From: Bacteroidota bacterium | GTDB taxonomy: Bacteria > Bacteroidota > Bacteroidia > Flavobacteriales > Flavobacteriaceae | Direction of reading: 5' to 3' | Length of the DNA: 64,000 nucleotides | Assembly (NCBI GenBank): GCA_027620655.1 | Contig: JAQCDS010000008.1 | Coordinates: forward strand, 1-64,000 | Part shown: piece after piece, positions 1 to 7,997 of the stretch | Layout of the letters: each line of letters begins with the position of its first letter | Numbering within the stretch: the stretch's first letter is position 1 | Position numbers and translations under genes: made by a program | Notes under the pieces: model-generated | The model's database searches: none | Seen by the model: the letters and a program-made list of their open reading frames with translations, nothing else | What the model was told of the DNA's origin: nothing

Positions 1-150
1 CAAAGCAATTACTCCATTAACAATAATATTTACTGTAGCTCCATTCCACCCGTCGCCGAATGAGTCGGCCATGTTAAAGGTGTGGGAACACTGTCCAAAA
101 GAATAGACAGAAAATAGCAGGCACAAAAGTGCAGTAGTAATATTTTTCAT
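1..150 (-). CDS. N-terminus of a secreted protein (cut by window edge)
   Basis: An open frame on the minus strand starts at the ATG complementary to 148-150 and runs off the left edge, giving 50 residues. Residues 1-20 form a clear signal peptide (Lys-Asn start, hydrophobic core LLCLLFSVY, then FGQ, a typical flavobacterial cleavage site). The mature part begins CSHTFNMADSFGDGWNGATV; the DSFGDGWNG pattern recurs in large secreted or cell-surface proteins of Bacteroidota that often carry type IX secretion signals. The rest of the protein lies outside the window, so its function cannot be stated. It is divergent from hflX. Confidence 0.6.
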   Translation of the reverse strand, partial: MKNITTALLCLLFSVYSFGQCSHTFNMADSFGDGWNGATVNIIVNGVIAL

Positions 151-322
151 TTTGTAAATTGGTTAATTTTAAAAGTTGAATTTAGTAAAATCATAATACA
201 AATAACTAACAGCTAGCAAACTAATAGTTGAAATACAAATAATATCGATAAAATACATGCGCTTTAGTTTTAAATAAAAACTTTCTTATGGTCTATTTTT
301 AATGTTTAATTTTGTGATCGCT

Positions 323-1534
323 ATGATAGATAAAGTGAATGTTAATTTGGAAAAAGTTGTACTTATAGGAGTCATTACAAGTGCACAAAATGAAGAGCAA
401 TCGAAGGAGTACTTGGACGAGTTGGAATTTTTGACCTACACTGCAGGTGGTGAAGTCATCAAACGGTTTACTCAAAAAATGGAAATGCCTAATCCTAAAA
501 CATTTATAGGTTCAGGGAAAATGAAAGATTTGGAAGAATTCATCAAAGAAAATGAAATAGGCACTGCTATTTTTGATGATGAATTATCTGCTGCTCAAGA
601 GAGAAACATTAGTAAAATCTTAAACTGCAAAGTTTTAGATCGTACAAATTTGATTCTTGATATTTTTGCTCAACGTGCACAAACAAGTTATGCAAGAACA
701 CAAGTAGAACTAGCACAATGTCAATATTTGTTACCTCGTCTTAGGGGAATGTGGACGCACCTTGAACGTCAAAAAGGGGGAATTGGTTTGCGTGGACCTG
801 GTGAAACTGAAATTGAAACGGACAGACGTATTGTTCGAGAAAAGATAGCCTTACTTAAAGAAAAGATTAAAAAAATTGACAAACAAATGTCTGTTCAGCG
901 AAGCAATCGTGGTGCGCTTGTTCGCGTGGCACTGGTAGGGTACACCAACGTTGGAAAGTCTACACTTATGAATGTTATAAGCAAATCGGATGTCTTTGCC
1001 GAAAATAAATTATTTGCCACACTAGATACAACGGTTAGAAAAGTGGTTGTAAAAAACTTGCCATTTTTGATGAGCGATACTGTTGGGTTTATCCGAAAAT
1101 TACCAACCCAGTTGGTCGATTCATTTAAAAGTACGCTTGATGAAGTTAGAGAATCGGACTTATTGCTTCATGTGGTAGATATTTCTCATTCTAGCTTTGA
1201 AGAGCATATAGAATCTGTAAATAAAATTTTAGAGGAAATACAGGCTCTAGACAAACCTACATTGATGGTGTTCAACAAAATTGACGCCTATAGTCCAGAA
1301 CCTTATGATGAAACAGATTTGATGGTTTCACGATCTAAAGCCCACTATTCATTAGAAGAATGGAAATCAACTTGGATGTCAAAACTTGGGAATAATTCAT
1401 TATTTATTTCTGCAATCAACAAAGAAAATTTAGAAGATTTTAGAGCACGAGTGTACAATGAAGTTAGAAAGATTCACATTCAGCGTTTCCCATACAATCA
1501 TTTTCTTTATCCAGATTATGAAGAAGAATTTTGA
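323..1534 (+). CDS. hflX: GTPase HflX
   Basis: Ribosome-associated GTPase of the HflX family, which in other bacteria splits or rescues stalled ribosomes under stress. The protein of 403 residues has the HflX N-terminal domain, the family Gly-rich motif RGPGETEIETDRR near residue 157, then a G domain with G1 GYTNVGKST (206-214), G3 DTVGF (252-256), G4 NKID (318-321) and G5-like SAIN. I chose the ATG at 323 (MIDKVNVNLEK) because family members begin about there; an in-frame ATG at 302 would add seven residues. It stands alone and is followed by a strong terminator hairpin. Confidence 0.93.
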   Translation: MIDKVNVNLEKVVLIGVITSAQNEEQSKEYLDELEFLTYTAGGEVIKRFTQKMEMPNPKTFIGSGKMKDLEEFIKENEIGTAIFDDELSAAQERNISKILNCKVLDRTNLILDIFAQRAQTSYARTQVELAQCQYLLPRLRGMWTHLERQKGGIGLRGPGETEIETDRRIVREKIALLKEKIKKIDKQMSVQRSNRGALVRVALVGYTNVGKSTLMNVISKSDVFAENKLFATLDTTVRKVVVKNLPFLMSDTVGFIRKLPTQLVDSFKSTLDEVRESDLLLHVVDISHSSFEEHIESVNKILEEIQALDKPTLMVFNKIDAYSPEPYDETDLMVSRSKAHYSLEEWKSTWMSKLGNNSLFISAINKENLEDFRARVYNEVRKIHIQRFPYNHFLYPDYEEEF

Positions 1535-1540
1535 AATAAA

Positions 1541-1564
1541 AAAAAGCACCACAGGTGCTTTTTT
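1541..1564 (+). terminator. Rho-independent terminator after hflX
   Basis: An inverted repeat AAAAAGCACC / GGTGCTTTTT with a three-base ACA loop sits seven bases after the hflX stop and ends in a T run. It has A and T runs on both sides, so it could also work for the minus-strand remnant ending at 1588. Confidence 0.85.
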
Positions 1565-1587
1565 AAGGGCTGTTTGTTGTTTTAATT

Positions 1588-2007
1588 TTAAAAATTATAA
1601 TTTATTCCAATCCCAAAAACTTGACGTGTTTGTAGTCCACAAAATGCATTGTCATCATAAATGGTTTGATAAGATAAATGAGCTGAAATAAATTTATTTA
1701 TAGTCATAATCATATTCATAGTATAGTCTAAATCAATATTTTGTGGGTCTTCAAAATAATTAGAATATAAATTTAAAATATTTTCCATTTATATATCCTC
1801 CATCAAATTAAATTTATAGTAAGCTCCTACAGATGCACCTAATTCGTAGCGTGTACTTTTCCCTTCTTCAACACCAAAGTAGGCTTCATTAGGTTCAGTA
1901 AGATTTTTGTCAACAACAATATGTCGACTTGTGGCGGGGGCTATATTTACTTTTAAATTATCACTTTTTTTCCATAGCATTCCAGGCCCAAATTGAAAAT
2001 ACCCCGC
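1588..2007 (-). pseudogene. C-terminal remnant of a DUF3078 outer-membrane protein gene, with an in-frame stop
   Basis: Reading the minus strand from about 2007 down to 1588 gives one continuous reading frame that matches the C-terminal part of flavobacterial DUF3078 beta-barrel proteins: AGYFQFGPGM, NIAPATSRHIVVD, FGVEEGKSTRYELGA, then LYSNYFEDPQNIDLDY, NKFISAHLS, TIYDDNA and a terminal GIGINYNF ending in Phe. One TAA (1789-1791) interrupts the frame after LMEDI and is followed at once by ATG; spacing to the SNY motif is kept, so this is a nonsense change rather than a frameshift. Upstream of 2007 the same frame meets TGA codons at 2008-2010 and 2014-2016 and homology ends. The N-terminal half, signal peptide and promoter are missing, so I call it a decayed gene; a short product from the internal ATG at 1788 cannot be excluded. 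Confidence 0.75.
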
Positions 2008-2485
2008 TCAAACTCAATCACAATCTTCAAATGTTGTTTTTGATAGTCGCCATGAAATTAAACTGGAGGCTATAAAATTATTAGCCGTTCCTGTTATTGA
2101 ATTAAATTATGAATACATCAAGGATGTGAATCAAGGCTTAGGAGCTATTTTATTATTAAATCTTGATAAAGAAAAATTTAATGAAAAATTTTCTCTCACA
2201 CCATATTTCAGGTTTCATTTTAACACCAATCAGGAATATGGTGCTAAAGGATTTTTTGTTAAAGCATTTTCTTCATTTTATTCTGGGCATGATATAGAAT
2301 TATTTTCTTCAGACCAAAAAGAGAATTATTTTGATATCGCATTAGGCTTTGGTGTAGGTCAAAAACTAATCAACAAATCAGGGTTTGTATTTGAATATTA
2401 TATAGGTATTGGTCGAAATCTTCTAGGAAATTCGAATGAAACATTTTTGGGAAAATTAGGTGTAAATCTAGGCTATCGCTTCTAA
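1997..2485 (+). pseudogene. DUF3575-like outer-membrane protein lacking its start and signal peptide
   Basis: The plus frame is open from just after a TGA at 1994-1996 to 2485. It reads PAQTQSQSSNVVFDSRHEIK, then VIELNYEYIKDVNQGLGA, LTPYFRFHF, GFFVKAFSSFYSG, ALGFGVGQKL, GIGRNLL and a terminal LGVNLGYRF, the signature of the small flavobacterial DUF3575 beta-barrel family. The homology begins exactly at the AQ that normally follows a signal peptide, but no ATG or signal peptide precedes it: the sequence upstream of about 1997 is the antisense of the DUF3078 remnant. The only in-frame start candidate is a GTG at 2126, inside the barrel. The body of the gene is otherwise undamaged, so loss of the 5' end looks recent. 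Probably not expressed as a functional protein. Confidence 0.7.
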
Positions 2486-2494
2486 ACAATTCAT

Positions 2495-5485
2495 TTATCT
2501 TCTTAAAGTAAAATGGGATCTGAATTCTTTTTTAATTCCATTTTCATCATAATATGTAACCAAAAACCAGTAGTCACTTGTTGGCATAAGGTTGTTGTTG
2601 TAAGTCCCATTCCAGCCAGAGCCAGTAGTTTTAAATTGTTTTAGAAGTTTTCCAAATCGATCAAATATTGAAACTAAACCTGCATTGTTTCTAAGGCATT
2701 TTATATTCCAAAAATCGTTAAACCCATCACCATTGGGGGTAAAAAACTTGGGATAAGATAGAATAGTAACCGTAGATTCAGGTTCATTACTACAGCCTTC
2801 TGCATCTCTAACTTTAACAATATGATCTTGACACCCCACTACGTTTTGAAACATAGAACTTGTTTGCCAATTTCCTCCATCTAATTGATATTCATAATTA
2901 CCACTTCCACCGGTTACTGTAACTTCAATAATTTGGTTGCTATTGAAAGGTTCCGAGGTATTTTCAGTTGTAATCGCTAAGGTGTTTATTGGGTTAACTT
3001 CAATTATTTCTGTAGTCGGATTTGCACATTGGCCAGGATCTGGAGTGAATGTGTATGTTGTCGTCGCTAAGCTATTAATTGCAGGGCTCCAAGTTCCAGT
3101 AATTCCTTCTTGAGAAAAATTTGGCAATGGAGGAATAGTTTGTCCAATACAAATATCATCTATTTGAAATGTTGGTGTTATTTGTTGCAATACTATAATT
3201 TCTAATGTTGTATTTTCTACACAATTTCCACTATTTGGTGTAAAAGTATATGTGGTGGTGGTTGTATTGTCAATTGTAGCTGGAATCCATGTTCCATTTA
3301 TTCCATTATTAGATGTTGTTGGTAAAGGTCCAATAGCATCGCCAAAGCATATTGGATCTATTGGCGTAAATGTAGGTGTAACAGTTGGAATAATATCTAC
3401 AGTAAGGGTTGTTCCAGAAGCACACTGTCCGGCATCAGGAGTAAAGGTGTATGTCGTTGTTATATTGGGGTCAAAAGCTGGGCTCCAAGTTCCAGTGAAG
3501 CCTTCATTTGATGCCGTTGGTAGCACTATATTTGTGCCTTCACATACAGGAGTAATTGAATTAAATGTTGATGTTGTTTCAGGAATTATACCAATCGTCA
3601 TAGTGGTTTGATCAGCACATTGATTAGGGTCTGGCGTGAATGTATATAACGTTGTAGTTATTGGGTCAAAAGCTGGGCTCCAAGTTCCTGTTATACCGTT
3701 GTTTGATGTTGTAGGAATGGTTAAACTCGTACCAAAACACACATCAGCTATTGCTGTAAAATCTGGTGTTATAAGCGGTGTAATTCCTATGGTCATCTCT
3801 GCTGTTGTAGCACATTGTCCAGTATCAGGAGTAAAGGTGTATGTTGTTGTGGCATTGGGGTCAAAAGCTGGGCTCCAAGTTCCTGTTATACCATTGTTTG
3901 ATATTGTAGGAATGGTCAAACTCGTACCAATACACACATCAGCTATTGCTGTAAAATCTGGTGTTGTAAGCGGTGTAATTCCTATGGTCATGTCTGCTGT
4001 AGAGGCACATTGTCCAGCATCTGAAGTAAAGGTGTATGTTGTTGTTGAATTGGGGTTAAAAGCTGGACTCCAAGTTCCTGTTATACCATTGTTTGATATT
4101 GTAGGAATGGTCAAACTCGTACCAATACACACATCAGTAATTGGCGTAAAATCTGGTGTTGTAAGCGGTGTAATTCCTATGGTCATATCTGCTGTAGAAG
4201 CACATTGTCCAACATCTGGAGTAAAGGTGTATGTTGTTGTTGTATTGGGGTTAAAAGTTGGACTCCAAGTTCCTGTTATACCGTTGTTTGATGTTGTAGG
4301 AATGGTTAAACTCGTACCAAAACACACATCAGCAATTGGCGTAAAAACTGTTGTAGTTTCCGCTAAAACTATAATTTCTAAATCACTTGAATTAGCACAC
4401 TGTCCAGCATCTGGAGTAAAGGTGTATGTTGTTGTTGTATTGGAGTCAAAAGCTGGACTCCAAGTTCCTGTAACTCCGTTAGTATCGGACGTTGGAAGTG
4501 GATTTGGATCGCCAATACATATTGGTGAAATAGGGTTAAAAACGGTGGGATCTTTTGGGGTTACTATTATTTCAACACTTTCTGTTATGGCATCACCGCA
4601 TTCATCTTCAATAGTTACGGTGTAAGTTGTTGTTGTTGACGGAGAAATAATTGGATTTGCAATACTTATATCGCTAACTCCTGTACTTGGTGACCAAGTA
4701 TAGGTGTCACCACTCGGTATTTCAGCATCTACTTGAACAGATTCCCCTTCACATATGGTTTGGTCTTGTAACACAAAGTTGTCTATAAAAGAAATTCTAT
4801 TAAAGCAAACTTGATGAAGATTTGAAAGACCTCCAGTTGAACCTACAAATCCAAAAAACACTGAACTATCTCCACCAAAAATTGTATTTTTTATATCTTG
4901 AATTAGAGTCAAACGCAATTCACAATCGAAAAATACTTCAAAAGTTTGTGTTGCAGCTGTCCATACAATTTTAACATTATGATCTACACCATCTTCTATA
5001 TTGATTAAGGTACTTGTTGGTTGAACAGGTCCAGCTAAATTTGTTGATGCTGTATGTACAGGGTTACCGTTAGAGACAATTGCAATATGATCGTCATATG
5101 GATCGTTGTTGTCTGCATCATTCCAATAAGTGTCAAATTCAACTATCAGAGAATTCGAAATTCCTGCATAACCCAAACCACCTCCAATACCACCAATGTC
5201 TGCTGTTGAAGTTGGTTTAAATACAAGAGCCATACCATCAGCACCGTTGAGGTCTTTTGTTCCAAAATTATTTTTGTAATATATGCTAAAATCGTTGGCA
5301 AAATCAATAGGATTATTATAAAACACACCACCAGCTTGATCCAATTGATCTGGAGTTATTTGAAAGCAATTGTTTCCTAGATCTTGGGCACTCCCTATAG
5401 TCTCTGCGTTCAACTGAGCATGGTTTTTTGTGGCATTAAATATTAAAAAAAATCCTAATAAATATAAATGTATGTGTTTTTTCAA
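2495..5485 (-). CDS. Secreted lectin-like, repeat-rich protein with gliding-motility/T9SS C-terminal domain
   Basis: A 996-residue cell-surface or secreted protein. A signal peptide (about 1-24, ending HAQ) is followed by an L-type-lectin-like domain (about 25-235; motifs DGMALVF, VEFDTYWN, VFFGFVGSTGG), a PKD/Ig-like segment (about 236-313; WSPSTGVSD, TTTYTVTIEDECG), and eight tandem units of about 65 residues (about 314-837), each with GTWSPAF, TTTYTFTPD and QCA motifs. A short Ig-like piece leads to the type B C-terminal domain with FFTPNGDGFNDFW and FDRFGKLL, which marks cargo of the type IX secretion system. It probably acts as an adhesin or glycan-binding surface protein; that role is inferred from the domains only. 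It ends nine bases from the convergent DUF3575 remnant. Confidence 0.88.
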   Translation of the reverse strand: MKKHIHLYLLGFFLIFNATKNHAQLNAETIGSAQDLGNNCFQITPDQLDQAGGVFYNNPIDFANDFSIYYKNNFGTKDLNGADGMALVFKPTSTADIGGIGGGLGYAGISNSLIVEFDTYWNDADNNDPYDDHIAIVSNGNPVHTASTNLAGPVQPTSTLINIEDGVDHNVKIVWTAATQTFEVFFDCELRLTLIQDIKNTIFGGDSSVFFGFVGSTGGLSNLHQVCFNRISFIDNFVLQDQTICEGESVQVDAEIPSGDTYTWSPSTGVSDISIANPIISPSTTTTYTVTIEDECGDAITESVEIIVTPKDPTVFNPISPICIGDPNPLPTSDTNGVTGTWSPAFDSNTTTTYTFTPDAGQCANSSDLEIIVLAETTTVFTPIADVCFGTSLTIPTTSNNGITGTWSPTFNPNTTTTYTFTPDVGQCASTADMTIGITPLTTPDFTPITDVCIGTSLTIPTISNNGITGTWSPAFNPNSTTTYTFTSDAGQCASTADMTIGITPLTTPDFTAIADVCIGTSLTIPTISNNGITGTWSPAFDPNATTTYTFTPDTGQCATTAEMTIGITPLITPDFTAIADVCFGTSLTIPTTSNNGITGTWSPAFDPITTTLYTFTPDPNQCADQTTMTIGIIPETTSTFNSITPVCEGTNIVLPTASNEGFTGTWSPAFDPNITTTYTFTPDAGQCASGTTLTVDIIPTVTPTFTPIDPICFGDAIGPLPTTSNNGINGTWIPATIDNTTTTTYTFTPNSGNCVENTTLEIIVLQQITPTFQIDDICIGQTIPPLPNFSQEGITGTWSPAINSLATTTYTFTPDPGQCANPTTEIIEVNPINTLAITTENTSEPFNSNQIIEVTVTGGSGNYEYQLDGGNWQTSSMFQNVVGCQDHIVKVRDAEGCSNEPESTVTILSYPKFFTPNGDGFNDFWNIKCLRNNAGLVSIFDRFGKLLKQFKTTGSGWNGTYNNNLMPTSDYWFLVTYYDENGIKKEFRSHFTLRR
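2976..4550 (-). repeat. Tandem coding repeat, unit 195-198 bp, eight copies
   Basis: Within the lectin-like secreted protein, a CAAGTTCC word (minus-strand coding of the GTWSP motif) recurs at 3486, 3681, 3876, 4071, 4266 and 4461, exactly 195 bases apart. The equivalent, more diverged sites at about 3090 and 3288 are 198 bases apart. The central units are nearly identical at DNA level and the outer ones have drifted, as expected for a array still expanding or converting. Each unit encodes one approximately 65-residue Ig-like repeat. Confidence 0.9.
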
Positions 5486-5628
5486 AGCTAAATCGTTTTC
5501 TTGAATGCGTATTAATTAGCCCTCAAAATAATCTATTTAACTGAATATCAGCTTAAAAAAAACAATACATTTGCTATACAAGCTGTAGAACGTAATTTTT
5601 TTAAGAAACTTTAGAATTTGTTTTAAGC

Positions 5629-7170
5629 CTACAATTTTTGCAACCAATTTTTCATTGAAACATGATTTTCAATAAGAGACTTCAAATCTTTAATAGCTAC
5701 TCTTTCTTGTGCCATGGAGTCTCTGTGTCGGACGGTAACCGTATTGTCTATTAAGGTTTCATGATCTACGGTTATACAAAATGGAGTTCCAATAGCATCT
5801 TGTCTCCTATATCGCCTTCCAACGGCATCTTTTTCATCGTAACTCACATGGAAATCCCATTGTAAATCTTTTAAAATTTCTTGGGCAATTTCTGGTAATC
5901 CATCTTTTTTTACAAGGGGTAAAATTGCCGCTTTAGTTGGAGCCAAAACTGCAGGTAGTTTAAGAACTGTTCGTGTAGAGTTATTTTCTAGAACTTCATT
6001 TTTTAAGCTATTAGAAAATACAGCCAAAAACATACGATCTAATCCAATTGAAGTTTCTAAAACATAGGGAACATAATTTTTATTTTCCTCAGGATCAAAG
6101 AATTGAAGTTTTTTTCCTGCATATTTTTCATGTTGACTAAGGTCAAAATCTGTTCTGGAATGAATGCCTTCAAGTTCTTTAAAACCAAAAGGAAATTTAA
6201 ACTCAATATCGGCTGCCGCATCGGCATAATGTGCAAGTTTTTCGTGGTCGTGAAAACGGTAATTTTCTTCTCCCATTCCTAAAGAAAGATGCCAGTTCAA
6301 ACGCTTTTCTTTCCAATGTTCATACCATTCCCCTTGTGTGCCTGGTTTGATAAAAAATTGCATTTCCATTTGTTCAAATTCGCGCATTCTAAAAATAAAC
6401 TGACGCGCAACGATTTCATTTCTAAATGCTTTTCCTGTTTGCGCAATTCCAAAAGGAATTTTCATTCGTCCTGTTTTTTGAACATTTAAAAAATTCACAA
6501 ATATTCCTTGTGCAGTCTCAGGGCGAAGATATAAATCCATTGCACTATCTGCTGAAGCGCCTAGTTTTGTACCAAACATGAGATTAAATTGTTTCACATC
6601 TGTCCAATTTCGGCTACCACTTATAGGGTCTGCAATTCCTAATTCCTCTATGAGTGCTTTTACATCTGCCAAATCTTCATTTTCTAATGATCTGGCCAGG
6701 CGTTTAAGAATCGTATCAATTTTTTCTTTGTACCCTAGAACTCGTGGATTTGTACTAATAAATTCATCTTCATTAAAAGTCTCACCAAAGCGTTTTTTAG
6801 CTTTTTTGACTTCTTTTTCAATTTTTTGTTCAATTTTAGCACAATATTCTTCAATAAGAACATCGGCTCTGTAGCGTTTTTTGGAATCTTTATTGTCTAC
6901 CAATGGATCATTAAATGCATCAACATGCCCAGACGCTTTCCAAGTGGTTGGATGCATAAAAATTGCAGCATCGAGCCCTACTATATTAGTGTTCATTTGC
7001 ACCATCGCTTTCCACCAGTATTCACAAATGTTCTTCTTTAATTCTGCACCGTTTTGGCCGTAATCGTACACAGCACTTAGGCCGTCATAAATCTCACTGC
7101 TTTGGAATACAAATCCATATTCTTTCGCATGAGAAATGACGTTTTTAAAATGATCTTCTTGGTTGTTCAT
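5629..7170 (-). CDS. glyS: Glycyl-tRNA synthetase (single-subunit type)
   Basis: Class II aminoacyl-tRNA synthetase that charges tRNA-Gly, of the dimeric type shared with eukaryotes and many bacteria rather than the alpha2-beta2 enterobacterial form. The length of 513 residues fits. Visible motifs are the class II motif 2 region FRNEIVARQFIFRMREFEQMEM in the middle (split here by its conserved Arg residues), an ETSIGLDR motif 3 region near residue 375, the YDGLSAVYDYGQNGAELKKN segment near the N-terminus, and the C-terminal anticodon-binding domain with YRRQDAIGTPFCITVD. The gene stands alone, divergent from comF. Confidence 0.95.
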   Translation of the reverse strand: MNNQEDHFKNVISHAKEYGFVFQSSEIYDGLSAVYDYGQNGAELKKNICEYWWKAMVQMNTNIVGLDAAIFMHPTTWKASGHVDAFNDPLVDNKDSKKRYRADVLIEEYCAKIEQKIEKEVKKAKKRFGETFNEDEFISTNPRVLGYKEKIDTILKRLARSLENEDLADVKALIEELGIADPISGSRNWTDVKQFNLMFGTKLGASADSAMDLYLRPETAQGIFVNFLNVQKTGRMKIPFGIAQTGKAFRNEIVARQFIFRMREFEQMEMQFFIKPGTQGEWYEHWKEKRLNWHLSLGMGEENYRFHDHEKLAHYADAAADIEFKFPFGFKELEGIHSRTDFDLSQHEKYAGKKLQFFDPEENKNYVPYVLETSIGLDRMFLAVFSNSLKNEVLENNSTRTVLKLPAVLAPTKAAILPLVKKDGLPEIAQEILKDLQWDFHVSYDEKDAVGRRYRRQDAIGTPFCITVDHETLIDNTVTVRHRDSMAQERVAIKDLKSLIENHVSMKNWLQKL

Positions 7171-7262
7171 GCCACAAAAATAGAAAACACAAAGAAATTA
7201 AGCGCTGAGAAATCAAAAAATATAAGATTATTTTTAATTTTACTTCGCCTTATATCTATGTA

Positions 7263-7958
7263 TTGATAATTAACTATTTAGTTGATCTATTTTTTCCTCA
7301 ATCCTGCTTTGCATGTTCAAAAACTTTGCATGACAATGAAATTGAGATTTGTACAGAATGCAGACATCATTTGCCATTAACAAATTACCATTTTCGAAAA
7401 GAGGAACCTATAAATCAGTTGTTTTTTGGGCGTCTTGAATTTAAAGCTGCTACAGCGTTATTTTTTTTTCAAAAAAATGGCCGTGTACAGAAACTTCTGC
7501 ATCAACTTAAATATAAAAACCAAGAATCACTTGGTACAACTTTAGGTACTTGGCTGGGATTGGAAATGAAATCTTCTATGCTTTTTGATACTGTTGATTT
7601 AGTTGTTCCTGTTCCATCTCATAAAAAAAGAATGAAAAAACGTGGTTACAACCAGGTTCTTTCCTTTGCACAAGCAATTGCAAATGTACTTGAGGTTCCT
7701 TGTAACAATTTAGTTTTAATTAAAACAAAAAATACTAAATCTCAAGTTTTTCAAACAAAGGAACAGCGCTGGAAATCAGTTGTAAATAGTTTTAAAATTA
7801 ACACAAATGAATTCATTTATAATAAACATATTTTGATTGTGGATGATTTAATTACAACAGGCTCAACTATTGAAGCATGTGCGAAAGTATTAATTGATGC
7901 AGAGGTCAAAAATCTTAGTTTGGCAACCATTGCAATTACATCATCTATGTTTCGATAA
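7263..7958 (+). CDS. comF: ComF family amidophosphoribosyltransferase-like protein
   Basis: Cytosolic ComF/GntX-family protein; relatives are linked to DNA uptake and use of extracellular DNA, but the biochemical reaction is not settled. A zinc-ribbon-like N-terminus carries Cys15-X2-Cys18 and Cys30-X2-Cys33, and the PRPP-binding loop VDDLITTGST lies at about 193-202. The 231 residues are a normal length. The start seems to be TTG at 7263, because an ATG at 7258 is closed after two codons and the Cys motif sits close to the N-terminus. It is followed 39 bases later by an Ig-like lipoprotein gene on the same strand. Confidence 0.87.
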   Translation: MIINYLVDLFFPQSCFACSKTLHDNEIEICTECRHHLPLTNYHFRKEEPINQLFFGRLEFKAATALFFFQKNGRVQKLLHQLKYKNQESLGTTLGTWLGLEMKSSMLFDTVDLVVPVPSHKKRMKKRGYNQVLSFAQAIANVLEVPCNNLVLIKTKNTKSQVFQTKEQRWKSVVNSFKINTNEFIYNKHILIVDDLITTGSTIEACAKVLIDAEVKNLSLATIAITSSMFR

Positions 7959-7997
7959 AATTAAAATAAGTTGTTTCTTTGTGGTCAATTAGGCGGT

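Noticed and set aside
1458-1691. 77-codon plus-strand frame overlapping the end of hflX
   Set aside because: It runs through the hflX terminator hairpin in another frame and resembles no protein family.
1588-1788. A stand-alone 66-codon gene
   Set aside because: It is the tail of the DUF3078 frame after the in-frame stop, lacks a signal peptide and cannot form a barrel alone.
1980-2010. Insertion-sequence excision as cause of the gene junction
   Set aside because: No terminal inverted repeats, target duplication or transposase remnant is visible around the junction; a plain deletion is simpler.
2976-4550. Regularly spaced repeats as a possible CRISPR array
   Set aside because: Units are about 195 bases, contiguous and in frame with protein motifs; there are no short repeats with unique spacers and no cas genes.
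3252-4625. Long plus-strand open frames (119 and 329 codons) opposite the T9SS protein
   Set aside because: They are antisense shadows of the 195-bp coding repeats; the translated text is a repetitive Val-rich string without a fold, and the minus-strand product has clear domains.
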